Of a stretch of 64,000 nt of DNA, positions 24,170 through 35,385 are shown piece by piece. A program made the position numbers and the translations under genes. The stretch's first letter is position 1. Each line of letters starts with the position of its first letter. The notes below the pieces were generated by a model. It was not told the DNA's origin and did not search any database. It saw only the letters and a list, made by a program, of their open reading frames with translations. This stretch comes from Atherix ibis (taxonomy: Eukaryota; Arthropoda; Insecta; Diptera; Athericidae): assembly GCA_958298945.1 (NCBI GenBank), contig OY282606.1:70977622-71041621 (forward strand), given 5' to 3'.

Positions 24170-25749
24170 ATTTTTTATTGGAATATCCTCTGCTAATGTT
24201 AATATTTAATTTAAAATGTTTATTGCGAATACATTCTTACTTTAATATTCTTTGACTTGAATTTAAAATTCTTTTTCTTATTTTTGTTGCTATTATTTTT
24301 CTGTCGTATTTATCAGCAAGATGGAGTAAAGTTTATTTACTCTTTAGCTCTTTTACTGTTTCGATTTAACCCCACATTGCTGGAGCTTTTGCTTTCAAAT
24401 ATCGTCTTCTGTTATCAAACAAGGATTCTTTTTTTAGGAAATTTTTTTTAGAGAGCCGACACATGCGGTATCATTATATTATCATCAGCTTACACTATCC
24501 GGTGTACTAATGATGGTTGGGGGAGTAAAAAGTTGTTCAGTTTTTTCAATGTGCATTGTTACAAGTATGGTTCTATTGAAACTTTGTGAAGATTACTGAG
24601 GCCAAGCATGCCACCCCCATATCTGTTTGGAACTGTTAAAATTGGTTGGCAATGATTCGGTTGGTAGTGGTAGGTTCTTGCTCTAACTTGGCTATGTTGG
24701 TTCAAACATCGATTTTTATATTTGCAACAAATGTTCATCACATATTTATGACTTGTGCATAAAATTTTATCTATTGGCAAAAGTTTCTCTCCGTACACAT
24801 AATCAAAAACGGAAAAAATTGCAAAGAAGAAAAAATATAAAGGAACAGCAACAAACACACTAAAATATGTTCGAAAATTTTAACGGTTTGGTATGAATTT
24901 AAATTTTGTTTGGTTTTTATCTCTACTTTGACTGTGCCAAAAATATACATACTTTGGGTTATCATACAAAGAACAAAGTTGTATGCATCTTTACTTCCTG
25001 AAAGGCATCTGCCTTATAGTATGTCAATTTAATGAGTTTATTAACGATGCCAAAATACCATCTACAAGTTTGAAATATATAATTTTACGAAATTGGAAAA
25101 TAAATATCCAATTTTTTGTCGTGTAGTGTTATTATATAATATGAACATTACATTATCTTGTAAAGAAAGGAAAGGAAGCATGAATTAGATTTTTATATTT
25201 GATGATGCAAAGAGAACATTTAAGATTAAGTAAAAGTCATTTTTCAGAAAGATTAAGTCATTCTGAGAAAGTGAAATTACATTTTTTTTGAAAAATGTTT
25301 TATTTCGATAGAGATTTTGAGAATTTTCTTTAAAAAGACCTCAAAAACAAAACTTTGTTGAACTGCTTTTATAAAGAGACTCGTTCTTCATTTGAAATAT
25401 CATTTTGTGATTCATTAGTTAGAGCATTAAATAATTCTTATTTGAACAGCTTAGGCTTCTTCTTAACATATGATTTGGAGGTCACAGAGCAGTACTGTGA
25501 TCTTGAGCCTATGATCTCAAGCTAAAGATAACAGGAAGAGAAATTTAGGTGGGTGCATACTAGAAAGTATTTGCTAAAGTTTTAGATGAGAAATTATAAA
25601 AAAAACTACCAGATGTGTCAACCATTGGGTTTAACAACTTTCCTTTTTTAAAGATGTCGAAAATGAAAGTTCTTATTTGTCGATATGGAGCGCTACAGAT
25701 AATAACAACCCTACGCGAAAGACCCACGCAATAAAAAGATACCAAATAC
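24170..25749. other. AT-rich stretch, no gene seen
   Basis: Short open frames at 24257-24451 and 24559-24858 show no known domains. A GC-richer segment at about 24460-24700 was not assigned. Confidence 0.4.
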
Positions 25750-26503
25750 ACACGGTGTGTCCCAAAAATAACCGAACTTTATATTTAAATCATACAACAT
25801 GCAGCGCCATCTATTGAAAATATTCAATCCGATTTACATGAATTTAGGTGCGTTTGAAAGAGGTTGAATGTATCTTTTTAATGCTGCAAATAGACCCGAA
25901 AAATGCGGTTCAAGCAACAAAAAAATTATCCGATGTGTAAGGAGAAGTTGTGTTAAGTGAGCGGTAGTACCAAAACTGGTTTGTAACATTTCGATCCGGC
26001 AATTTTGATCTCGAAGATGCACAACGTTCTGGAAGGCCAGTTGAAGCTAATGAAGATAACACAATAAAGGCATTAATTGATGCAAATGACGAATAACAAC
26101 TCGTGAGATCGCTGATAGATTAAATCTATCGAATTCGATCGTTCATGATCATTTGAAACGGCTAGGTTTAATCTCAAAGCTCGACATATGGGTTCTTCAT
26201 CTTCTTACGGGAAAAAATTTGTGCCGTCGTATTGACGTTTGAGATTTGCTTCTCAAACGCCAAGAAAGTGATCCATTTTTTAAGCGTATCATCACTGGGG
26301 ACGAGAAATAGGTTGTCTACAACAATGTTGGGTGTGATTTCAAAGGAATAGTTTATTTTGAGCTCCTACCGAGCAACACAACGAACAATTCTGAAGTGCA
26401 CTGTCATCAGTTGGACAAATTGAATGGTTCACTTAAAGAAAAAGGCCAGAATTTGTCAATGGGAAAGGTATAGTGTTCCAACAGGATAATACGAAACCAC
26501 ATA

Positions 26504-27529
26504 CCACCCAAACGCAAAAATGTTCGTCTAGCTGAAATGTTCATGCAGTATTTGTAAGTAAAACGTTTTTTTCAGTTCAAAACTGGTTTTTTTGTTTATA
26601 TTTTAAGATTTTTAATAAATAAATAATAAAAATTTTCGAATTCTATAGAAAAAAAAACAAAAAAAATATATTCAATAACAAAATATCACAAAATTAAAAC
26701 TGCAATTCGATGTAAAAATGTTCGTCCAGCTGGTTTTCAGTGCATAAATGTTCATCTATAATACAATTTATATATATTTTGACCACTTCCGAGCAAAAAC
26801 TTACGGTATTTTTTAATTCTATTATTAATCTATAATTGGGTATTTAATTTCTGATGGATAAATTATAATTAAAGTCATTTGATATCAATCAGTCGTTAAG
26901 AATGGCAAGAGGAAAACCAGTGTGCATTGATTTGAGAAATTTGATTATAAAAGAGTTTAAGAAAGGTACTTCAACTTATAAAATAGCAGAAAAATTGAAT
27001 TTACCACGTAGAACTGTGCAATCAATAATAACAGTGTATAAAAAAACTAAATCCGTGGTTTCGCGTAAGAATCCTGGCCGCCCCCCTTTGTGTAATGATC
27101 GTGATTTACGGGCTTTAAAAAGAATTGTTACACAAAACCGTCATACAACGGCCGCAAATATAACGGTAAAATTGAGGGAAGTCATTAATAAAGACGTTTC
27201 GGTAGACACCTGTAAACGTTCATTAAAAAAAAATTGGTTTAAAATTTTATAAGGTAAATTTAAATATGATTTTGTTGTTAACGTCAGTACAAAACGTTAC
27301 AATTTTATTGACTGTAGGCAAAGGAGAAGCCATTGTTAACCACCAGGCAAAAGAAAAATAGGTTGAAATGGGCAAAAAATCATTTGAATTGGACCCAAAT
27401 AAATTATTATTTATTTATTAAAAATCTTAAAATATAAACAAAAAAACCAGTTTTGAACTAAAAAAAACGTTTTACTTACAAATACTGCATGAACATTTCA
27501 GCTAGACGAACATTTTTGCGTTTGGGTAG
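26504..27529 (+). mobile_element. Tc1-like element with long (~110 bp) TIRs, nested in mariner
   Basis: Left end CCACCCAAACGCAAAAATG and right end, reverse complemented, CTACCCAAACGCAAAAATG; similarity of the arms extends over about 110 bases. TA flanks at 26502-26503 and 27530-27531 fit Tc1 target duplication within the mariner. The unit AAATGTTCGTCTAGCTG near the left end is repeated inside (26716-26732, AAATGTTCGTCCAGCTG), an IR/DR-like arrangement of transposase sites. At 1026 bp it is shorter than a full Tc1. Confidence 0.88.
26902..27252 (+). pseudogene. Tc1-like transposase N-terminal part (116 aa), truncated
   Basis: MARGKPVCIDLRNLIIKEF... carries the paired-like DNA-binding domain: a first helix-turn-helix at about residues 10-40 (STYKIAEKLNLPRRTVQSII), the GRPP linker near 60 (NPGRPPLCNDRD, an AT-hook-like GRP motif), and a second helical domain at 65-110 (LRALKRIVTQNRHTTAANIT). 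The DDE catalytic domain is missing: the frame stops at 27250-27252 and the right TIR starts about 170 bases later. It could still bind TIRs if expressed, but cannot catalyse transposition. Confidence 0.85.
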
Positions 27530-27874
27530 TATAAGTTTGACTACTCGGCAAAAGCATTTTGAGCCTCACCCATTATACTGCCACACATACCATACTCTCC
27601 AGACCTAGCATCTTCGGATTATCATTTGCTCCGGTCTCAACAAAAATTTTTAGACGGTAAAACGTTTAATTCAAATGAGGAGGTCAAAAATCACTTGAAT
27701 CAGTTTTTTGCCAGCAAAGAACAAACATTTTATGAGCGTGGAATCATGCTACTGCCAGAAAGATGGCAAAGGGTATTGGATCAGACTGTACAATATTTAA
27801 TTGAATAAAATATTAATTCACTATAAGAAAATCATCTTTCATTTTTATAAAAAATCACTTTCCGAATAACCCAA

Positions 27875-29277
27875 TATAATATTATTTTGTATGGTAGGAC
27901 TAATATTAAGATTTGATTCAAAATCTGGATTAAAGGCTCTACAAACTTATACGTGTATACGAGTATTAAAAGCAAGTAGAAGCTAAGAATTAAATCAACC
28001 ATAATTCAGATATTATTTCTTGTTCTGCAATATCTTCAAATATTTATACATAAATACCTACAATTAGTTATTTTCACAAAATTATTACAAATTGTTAAGG
28101 TGTTTTTATCTGATGGAAATTTTATTTTTATATCCAAGTGTCTTTTTAACAGGAAAATCTATTAAATATTACTCTATTTTTGGTTATAGTCAGTGGTTTT
28201 TGTTTGTTTATACATAATACCTAAAAAGTCTGTTTCGATTTGTTTAAGGGGTTTTTCAATAATCCGATTGTTTCTTAAATTTTGTTTTGAAGTATTTATG
28301 TACATTGAACAGATTCAGATGCCCACAAAATCGAAAAATAATTGAACAGGCCAATCCGATTTCATTAATCCGATTAGGAAGGTTATTCTCTACTCTTATT
28401 GAACGTCGCTGAACTTTCATGATTTTGCAAATTCTACCAAAATTTTATTGGTATTTGGAATATTTTAACAATTTACCATTGGTTGGAGAATGGAAGGATA
28501 TAATTCTAGTTAGAAAAGTTTCAGCATTTCGGTTAGTAAATGAAAAACAGATTTTTAATATATTACATTCATGATTTCATTGCATTTACTATAAGTGTTA
28601 TTTTTGTATAGAAAGCTTTTCAAAATATTCATTTGTAATCGTCATCTTCTCAATCATTTTTCAGTTTCAATTGAATACAGGCCAAAAAAAATCCACATGG
28701 TCTGCATCATTTATTAAATATAAATAGACAAATAAATCTTAAAGTATTTTTTTTTTGAAAGTTTCAAAATGCTTTTGCGATTTTATTTTTATTCAATTGT
28801 CAGCCAATGCATGCTGTTCTATCTACTATGACCTAATTGTAAAGTTTTCTAATTTTATGTGAAAAAGTGATGTTTCAAAAAGTTTTTAGAAATCAAACAT
28901 TTGAGAAGGGAAGGAAAGTAAAAGACATGAACGTCACAGTATTTTTGGTGAACACATGAACGTTAAAGGATCTTTTAAATTGCTGATTTCATTTTTTATA
29001 CCAATCTAAAATAATTGTCAAAATCACAAATAATTTATGGAATCCAAAAATTTTAGTCTGTAAGTCGAAATGGGGTCGATCTATACTACCGTTATAGTCT
29101 CAAAAATTATGTATCCCTTCGGGAATAATACTCATAGTGTAATAAAATTAAAGCAGGGAGCTTGCCTGTGGTTAAGAATAAATCTAATATTACGGCTTTC
29201 CTGATTATTGAGTTTGACAGTCACTTAGATAGTAAATCGATTTTCATGGCTTACAGCTGTAGGACATTAATATCGGT
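27875..29277. other. AT-rich stretch, no feature seen
   Basis: No coding or repeat signal recognised. Confidence 0.5.
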
Positions 29278-29337
29278 GTTCCTTAAGGTAGCAGCTACGA
29301 TCCAGCATATACGACCGTTGATGCTACCTTAAGGAAC
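29278..29337. repeat. Perfect 16-bp inverted repeat with 28-base spacer
   Basis: GTTCCTTAAGGTAGCA at 29278-29293 and its exact reverse complement TGCTACCTTAAGGAAC at 29322-29337. Confidence 0.85.
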
Positions 29338-29835
29338 AATAGGATCAAAGATGTTATCTTAAGTAAGACCAGTATTGGTGCAAAAATATCGAAATACCGA
29401 AAATTTTCTTGAATCGGAAGTAATTTTCTAATAGGCAGGATTTTTAATAAAGCAGTTAGTAGAATGCATATTGTTCTTAATTTAGAAAACACATCTGGGC
29501 AGTATTCTTTTTGCTGAAAAGGATTACCAATAACCATTATATTTCTAATAATAGGACTAAATCTGAAGCTAAGCTGATGATCAGGAATACTTGGTAAATG
29601 TATGAATTGCTTACTAGATGTGGTAGAAAGTTAATAAGATTTTTTAATACTATGACCAAACATCAATGTATCCCTTCCAAAGAAGTTTCCTTGGGAAGCT
29701 ATAAATCCCCGGAAGTATTGTTTAAACTCTTCTTAGTGTTGGAAGCCTTAAACTGGAATTGCCTACAATTTCTCGGTTGTATTCCTTCAGACATTAATGA
29801 CAGTACCAATTTAATATCTTCTTAAATATTTTTAA
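29338..29835 (+). other. Unassigned GC-richer segment with a 75-codon open frame
   Basis: The plus strand is open at 29598-29825 (MYELLTRCGRKLIRFF...). I see no family motif. Possibly part of an old repeat, given the inverted and direct repeats on both sides. Confidence 0.25.
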
Positions 29836-29837
29836 AA

Positions 29838-29910
29838 AAAAAAGTTGAAACTAAGCTTTTGAAAATTGAAACTAAGCTTTAGAAAGTTGAAACTAAGCTT
29901 CCTTAGCTAG
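29838..29910. repeat. Three short direct repeats
   Basis: GTTGAAACTAAGCTT-type unit (about 26 bases, ATTGAAACTAAGCTT in the middle copy) repeated three times in tandem. Confidence 0.8.
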
Positions 29911-30106
29911 GTTTTGTCTTTTACTGCTTCTCAGACCTCCCAAAAAAGGCTTCGTTACAACTTTCTAAAAATTGATTAAGAGAATATCGTTGCTATAAAT
30001 TTCTATATTTCAAAACCCAATTTTACTTATTATGATCAATAAAGTCGTGGAGTTGAATATAGAGAAAAAGTCTGCACCTTTGCCGATCGATCACTAGTCT
30101 CTTTTC

Positions 30107-30184
30107 AATCAACTTCAGGTTATCACTTATCTTCTATAAAAAAATAAAATCAACTTCAGGTTATCACTTATCTTCTATAAAAAA
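30107..30184. repeat. Tandem duplication of about 42 bases
   Basis: The segment starting TCAACTTCAGGTTATCACTT (30108 and 30150) occurs twice in a row, essentially identical through TTCTATAAAAAA. Confidence 0.9.
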
Positions 30185-30213
30185 TCTTTGAATCGTGACA
30201 ACTAAAAATACTT

Positions 30214-31064
30214 GAATAATCATATATATTTTGACAGCTGACATAGCAAGGCTTGCTTGTGTAAAAATTCGATTGATTCTGCATAGTAGTTTTTGGTTGA
30301 TACCCTTTTAAATATGGAAAGTGAAAAACAGCATTTTCGGCATATTTTACTTTTTTACTATAAATGCTGTTCAAGCAAGAATAAAATTATCGGATGTGTA
30401 TGGAGTAGATGTGTTAAGTGAGCGCCAGTGCCAAAACTAGTTTGCAAAATTTTAATCCGGCAATTTTGATCTCGAAGATGCACCACGTTCTGGAAGGTCA
30501 GTTAAAGGTGATGAAGACACAATAAAGGCATTAATTGATGCAAACTAACGAATAACAACTCGTGAAATCGCTGAGAGATTAAATTTATCGAATTCGAATG
30601 TTCATGATCATTTGAAACGGCTAGGTTTAATCTCAAAGCTCGACATATGGGTTCTAATCTTCTTGCGGAAAAAAATTTGTGCCGTCATATTGACGTTTGT
30701 AATTTGCTTCTCAAACTCTAAGCGTATCATCAGTGTGGACGATAAATGAGCAATTTTTGAAGCGTATTATCACTGGGGACAATAAATGAGTTGTCTATAA
30801 CAATGTTAAGCGCAAAAGATCCTGGAGTAGAAAAGATGAACCGGCTCAAAGCACTTCGAAAGCCAATATTCATCAAAAAAAAGTTACGCTATCTGTTTGG
30901 TGGGATTTCAAAGGAATTGTTTATTTTGCTTCTACCGAGCACTACTGTCATTAATTGGACAAATTGAAAGATTCAATTAAAGAAAAAAGGCCAGAATTGG
31001 TGAATAGGAAAGGTATAGTGGTCCAACAGGATAATGAAACGAAATTACTTTACGAACAACCCAA
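30214..31064 (+). mobile_element. Internally deleted mariner, same family as the 58-kb copy
   Basis: Starts in the family's 5' leader (GACAGCTGACATAGCAAGGC; the outer TIR is absent). A start ATGGAAAGTGAAAAACAGCA follows near 30313. Then come FDLEDAPRSGRS, TREIAERLN and repeated, partly duplicated GDDKW-region pieces (30717-30760). It jumps from the QQDN motif near 31030 to the right end ACGAACAACCCAA, with TA at 31065-31066. Stops and frameshifts make it non-coding. Confidence 0.8.
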
Positions 31065-32944
31065 TATTTATCAAAAATTTTCCCATAACATTTTTAAAGT
31101 TTTCGAATTTATGAGGGGAAAATGTTGTTAAATTTTATTGAAACTCTTCCAAATCAACTGCTACTTTTTCAGCGAATATAGAAGGATAATAAATTAAAAT
31201 AGCGCAAATCTATTTATGTGCCTCAATAATCAAGCGAAGAAATTTGTTCTTAAATCAAATTTGAAATAAACCATCCGGAACTGAATGAAGTTAATAAAGT
31301 TTGCGGTCATAGACTCGTATTTGCTACAAAAATATTTTTTTCTCGATTACACTCGTATATTCGCTAAAAAAATGAGCACAGTTATTTGTGAATGAAGAGG
31401 CATAAAATAAAAACTCGTCAAAATTTACATATCGTGCCCACCTAGCCAAAATATTCCACCACCATCTGTGATGTATTTGGAAATTTTTTAACCAAAGAAA
31501 GCCGGAAGTACTACAATTTCCGAAGTGAATTGATAATGTTTGGCTGGTATTGGTGTGCCTATGCCCAGAATCTCTTCTCTTGTGTACTTTCTTCTCGTGA
31601 TTGATGTGAATTACCGAATTAAAGTTATCGTCAGCGTGTACACACCGTATAGCCACAAAGAACCAACCCTCTAATCTATTCTGAAAAATATGAGCCGGAA
31701 TATCATAGCATACATCATCCTTTTTAACTATGGCAGCGATTCAATAGATACGACCAGGTCATAGACAGATCGAACAGCATGTATAGGGAGAGACACTATA
31801 TACTTTATAGAAGCGTATAAATCCCCAAAAACTTTATATTACAAATACTAAGGGTTGGTGAGACTTCACTCAGTTGCTATAAAAATAGTATTTCATTCTT
31901 TGATGATGTTGGTTTATGGGTGTTAGGCTTTGGTATTGTCAATAATTCATCACAATCAGAATTTCAATGCAAAGTGGAGGCGAGAGTGCTGCAAAATTTC
32001 CTTTTTTATTACAAAAAAAACCGGATTGAGACTCATAGTTCTCATTCCCAGTTAAAGCTGGAGTAAGCCCTATTCTGATGTGATATCGACGGAATCGTCA
32101 TCAATTATTAAATATTCTCTAGTGGGTGGGGTTACGATAAACGTCTTCTATTATCGTGTCCTTGTGATTCGCTGCCATAAAAGACACTTGAGTATTCAGT
32201 AACTCAGCGGTATCCAATTTTTTTATTAGTTGTCAGCGTCAACCACTTTCACAATTCATTTTGATATTTACAGATTTCTGCAGAGAAAAACTCTAATGGT
32301 GATAATACGGATTTTCTTTTTTCTAAGCATTAACAACTTCAATAGCTGCGACAAGTATTAAGTTCAAGAAAAGGTCCACAGCAGACTTTTTAGTGTTAAC
32401 GGTATTGTTTGTATATAAACGTATATGGTGTGCGTTTATGTACAATGGAATTGGTCGTTGTTATATTAGACAAGATCTGGATATCCAAAGGAAGAAACTT
32501 TGTTTTTATTATCGGTGGTGATAGATAATATTAACTGATACCAATTTTCCAAGTTTCTTTAAAATGTTCTCTTTATATAAGTTGTGGTGTTATCTAAGTG
32601 GGTTTTTTTTGTTAAACTAAAATTTAAAGTTAAATACGTACAAATTTACCATTAAAGAGGACTTTCTTTAATATAAAAAGTCCTAGAAGGATTTTTCTAT
32701 GATAAAGTGGGATTTTTTTTAATAAAATTATTCTGTCAATTTTTATTTTGTGCGTATGATTATGATGGACTATTATAATTTCATTTGAACAAGAATTAAT
32801 ATTTTAAATGTGCCAATTATTCAATTTTTATTGAATTCTCTTGGTTTGATATATTTTTGAATATACAACCTTCTATAAAATATTTATCTGAAATACTATA
32901 GAATAAAAATATCAAAAGCGATATCTTTTTTAATTAAAATATGT
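31065..32944. other. Stretch with one unassigned minus-strand open frame
   Basis: The minus strand is open from about 31740 to 31324, reading KKDDVCYDIPAHIFQNRLEG... and HRHTNTSQTLSIHFGNC. The composition is more balanced than around it, which suggests real ancestry, but I recognise no domain. The remainder is AT-rich and empty. Confidence 0.3.
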
Positions 32945-33090
32945 TTAGAGTTTGTTAACTCCAAACAAACTAAACTTGGAAGGTACTGGATTCAATACTA
33001 GGAGCAATGCATTTAGAGTTTGTTAACTCCAAACAAACTAAACTAAAAAAAAAATATTTTTAGAGTTTGTTAACTCCAAACAAACTAAAC
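32945..33090. repeat. Three copies of a 31-bp repeat before the gypsy remnant
   Basis: AGAGTTTGTTAACTCCAAAC, continuing AAACTAAACT, occurs at about 32947, 33013 and 33062. The second motif of the block (GGATTCAATACTAGGAGCAA) also recurs at about 32987 and 33113, so a larger unit was duplicated. Confidence 0.85.
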
Positions 33091-33094
33091 TTGA

Positions 33095-34760
33095 AAAAAA
33101 TAAACTTTACTGGATTCAATACTAGGAGCAATGCAGTTGGGCATGAAGTTTGTGAAGAGGGCATTCTTCCTTCTAAAAATAGAGTATCAGCGATTAGCAA
33201 TTTACCCATTCCACTTACTGTTAAGATTCCACAAAGATTTATAGGCATGGTTAATTACTACTGTCGTTTTATGCCAAATTTACCTTCATACTCGTTTATA
33301 TCAGCTACTGGTATTTTCATGTGGTAAAATAAGAAATTTCTTTGGAACCATGACTGCAGGTTAGCCTTTGGAAAATTCAAACAACTTCTGATCGACTCTA
33401 CTTATTTAGCACATTCTAGCTCAGATGCAAAATCCGGATCATTACAGATGCATCTAAATTTGCTTATGGTCTAGTATTAAACCTTTACATCAACAATAAC
33501 ATTCCACAACCTTTTGCTTTATATTATTAATTAATTATTGTAGCTTTAACCGTAATTATTTTGACTCTGTCAAGCATTTTCGCCACTGATGATAAATCAT
33601 TAATATCAGCTTTATTTTCTAATTTCAAAAAAAAGCTCACACTTCTTGTAAATTAGATATTTCAATTTTATTTCTCAGTTTACTACTGCTATACAATATA
33701 TTCGGGAGAGTACTAGTACAGTTGCTGATGCTCTACCGCGTATAACATTAATTTGGAGCTGCAACAGGAGGATAAAGTAATATATTTATTAGTTGAAAAT
33801 GATTGCAAGGAAAATTTTAAATTAATTACTTACCCTTCGTTAAATTGCCAAAATTTTGTGCACTCCTGGCACTGAAGTTTTGTGCCCAATAGTTTCTTAA
33901 GCATTAAGGAAACTCATCTTTGAAAGGATCAGGAGTACGCAAAAACCAAAAGCTGCAAGATACCATTGGCTACAATAAACACTTAGATAAATAGGTGGAG
34001 AAAACAGTGTTTCATGTGCCAGAGGAATAAGGTGTCAAGACCCGTCCAATCCAATTTGGGAACTTTTTTTTTGCCAAAAACACGGTTTGAGCATGTGCAT
34101 GTAGTTATTGCTAGGTCTTTATCTAAATCAGATGGTTTTGAATACATTTTAATCATATTAGATAGTTACAGTACATGGCCCTAAAAAATTCCGATTGTAC
34201 TGTTCAAACTATTGCCAAAACCTTTGTACAACATTTTTCACTCGATTTGGAGTAGTGGTTACCACCGACTCCCTTCGATTCAAAATTCTTCAACTTTATT
34301 ACTAAAACAATTGGGATACATAGAATGTGGACGACGGCGTACAGTTCTAAAAGTAATGGTTTGGCTGAAAGATTCCACAAGCAAATAAGAGACGCAATGA
34401 AATTACCCGGCCGCATTAACAGTTGGTCGGACAACATTTAAGAAAAACAGCGTGTCCCAGATGATTTTTCAATATCTCCACCAACTAAAATACCGGCAGC
34501 TACCCACTTCAGCAATTCGCGGACAATTTTTTTGGTTCAAATAGGCAATATTTATAAAAAATTGAAACCCGCTTATTTAAATATAAATACTAAGTGTAAG
34601 GAAAGTAAATTTCAATCTATCCTAATGACGCCGCAATTTTTGAAGATAGTGTGCTGGTGTCTAGAGTGTCAGTACACTGCAATCAACGAAATTTTTTGTG
34701 GTAAGTTTGATTTTAATTATGAATTATTGGAAGTTCTTTTATTTGAATCTTGAAATTATA
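33095..34760 (+). mobile_element. Ty3/gypsy-type retrotransposon remnant (RT, RNase H, integrase)
   Basis: Plus-strand pieces occur in the order expected of Ty3/gypsy pol: GHEVCEEGILPSKNRVSAI and FIGMVNYYCRFMPN (end of RT), KFKQLLIDSTYLAHSS (RNase H start), STVADALPRI (RNase H end), CQRNKVSRPVQSNLGTF and RFEHVHVVIARSLSKSDGF (integrase start), and IGIHRMWTTAYSSKSNGLAE (integrase catalytic region with its E in GLAERFH). Many stops and shifts; no LTR found. The family resembles insect CsRn1-type elements, by inference. Confidence 0.85.
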
Positions 34761-34812
34761 TTTTATATTTTATATTTTATAAAATATAAATAATAAAATA
34801 TAAAATATAAAA
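34750..34812. repeat. AT-only imperfect palindrome
   Basis: ATTTTATATTTTATATTTTA is followed by its rough inverse TAAAATATAAATAATAAAAT, a tandem and palindromic arrangement of one 7-8 base word. Confidence 0.75.
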
Positions 34813-34899
34813 TTATGGCGGTACATAATTTTAAAATGTAATAAAACATGTCAAAATGGTGGTAATGGCCATGGTATTGTCTTTAATTTTATGCCATTA

Positions 34900-35385
34900 G
34901 CCTTAAAATACAATATAATTTAAAACATATTGACGCCGCGGCTGACTTGAATAAAGCACCAATTTGCCTTTCAATTTTTGACCACTTTCTCGAGCAGCTA
35001 AAGTCATATATCGACAATAACGCGACGATTGTTGGCTTCCAAGTCATCACAGTTCCATTGGGCAAAATTATCCACTCATCGAATGTTTGCTTCAATAATT
35101 TAATTGTACCATGTGCTGTGTGGCATGTTGTGCTGTGTTGTTGAAACCACAGCTCTTTAATTGGATAACGAAAGTAAGTAATCATGAATCGAAAAATCGA
35201 AGACGAGCAAAAACACGTGCAAGCAAAGCAGCTGTCAAAAATGAACTGAACATTCAAAATGGCCGAACTTGTCGGCATAATTGAGACATGAGTACCAATA
35301 TAACGCCACAAAAAATCGAAAATCAAATATACGTAACCCACGGAAATTCAACATTCGCGTTACTTTTTGAACAGACCTCGTATAT
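34900..35385 (-). mobile_element. Chimera of two mariner-like elements
   Basis: The right end, read on the minus strand, is CGAGGTCTGTTCAAAAAGTA and the following 190 bases match the 5' terminus of the fold-back mariner at 2933-3748. Near 35185-35192 it switches to another transposase: ELWFQQHSTTCHTAHGTI (the FQQDGATCHTA motif, with catalytic Asp replaced by His), then degenerate sequence. The two parts belong to distinct Tc1/mariner lineages. Confidence 0.7.

Larger units (their letters stand above)
25750..27874 (+). mobile_element. Mariner of the 58-kb family, split by a Tc1-like element
   Basis: Plus-strand fragments read VTFRSGNFDLEDAQRSGRPVEA, TREIADRLNLS, DPFLKRIITGDEKWVVYNNV, then FQQDNTKPH directly before the Tc1 insertion. 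They continue after it with SLTTRQK and, from 27644, DGKTFNSNEEVKNHLNQFFA to YLIE and stop. The right end TTCCGAATAACCCAA is followed by TA (27875-27876). The left ~90 bases (GTGTGTCCCAAAAATAACCG) do not match this family's 5' end and may come from another element. Confidence 0.8.

Noticed and set aside
34532..34753. Host gene after the gypsy integrase
   Set aside because: More simply the degenerate C-terminal end of the same pol region; no independent gene signals.
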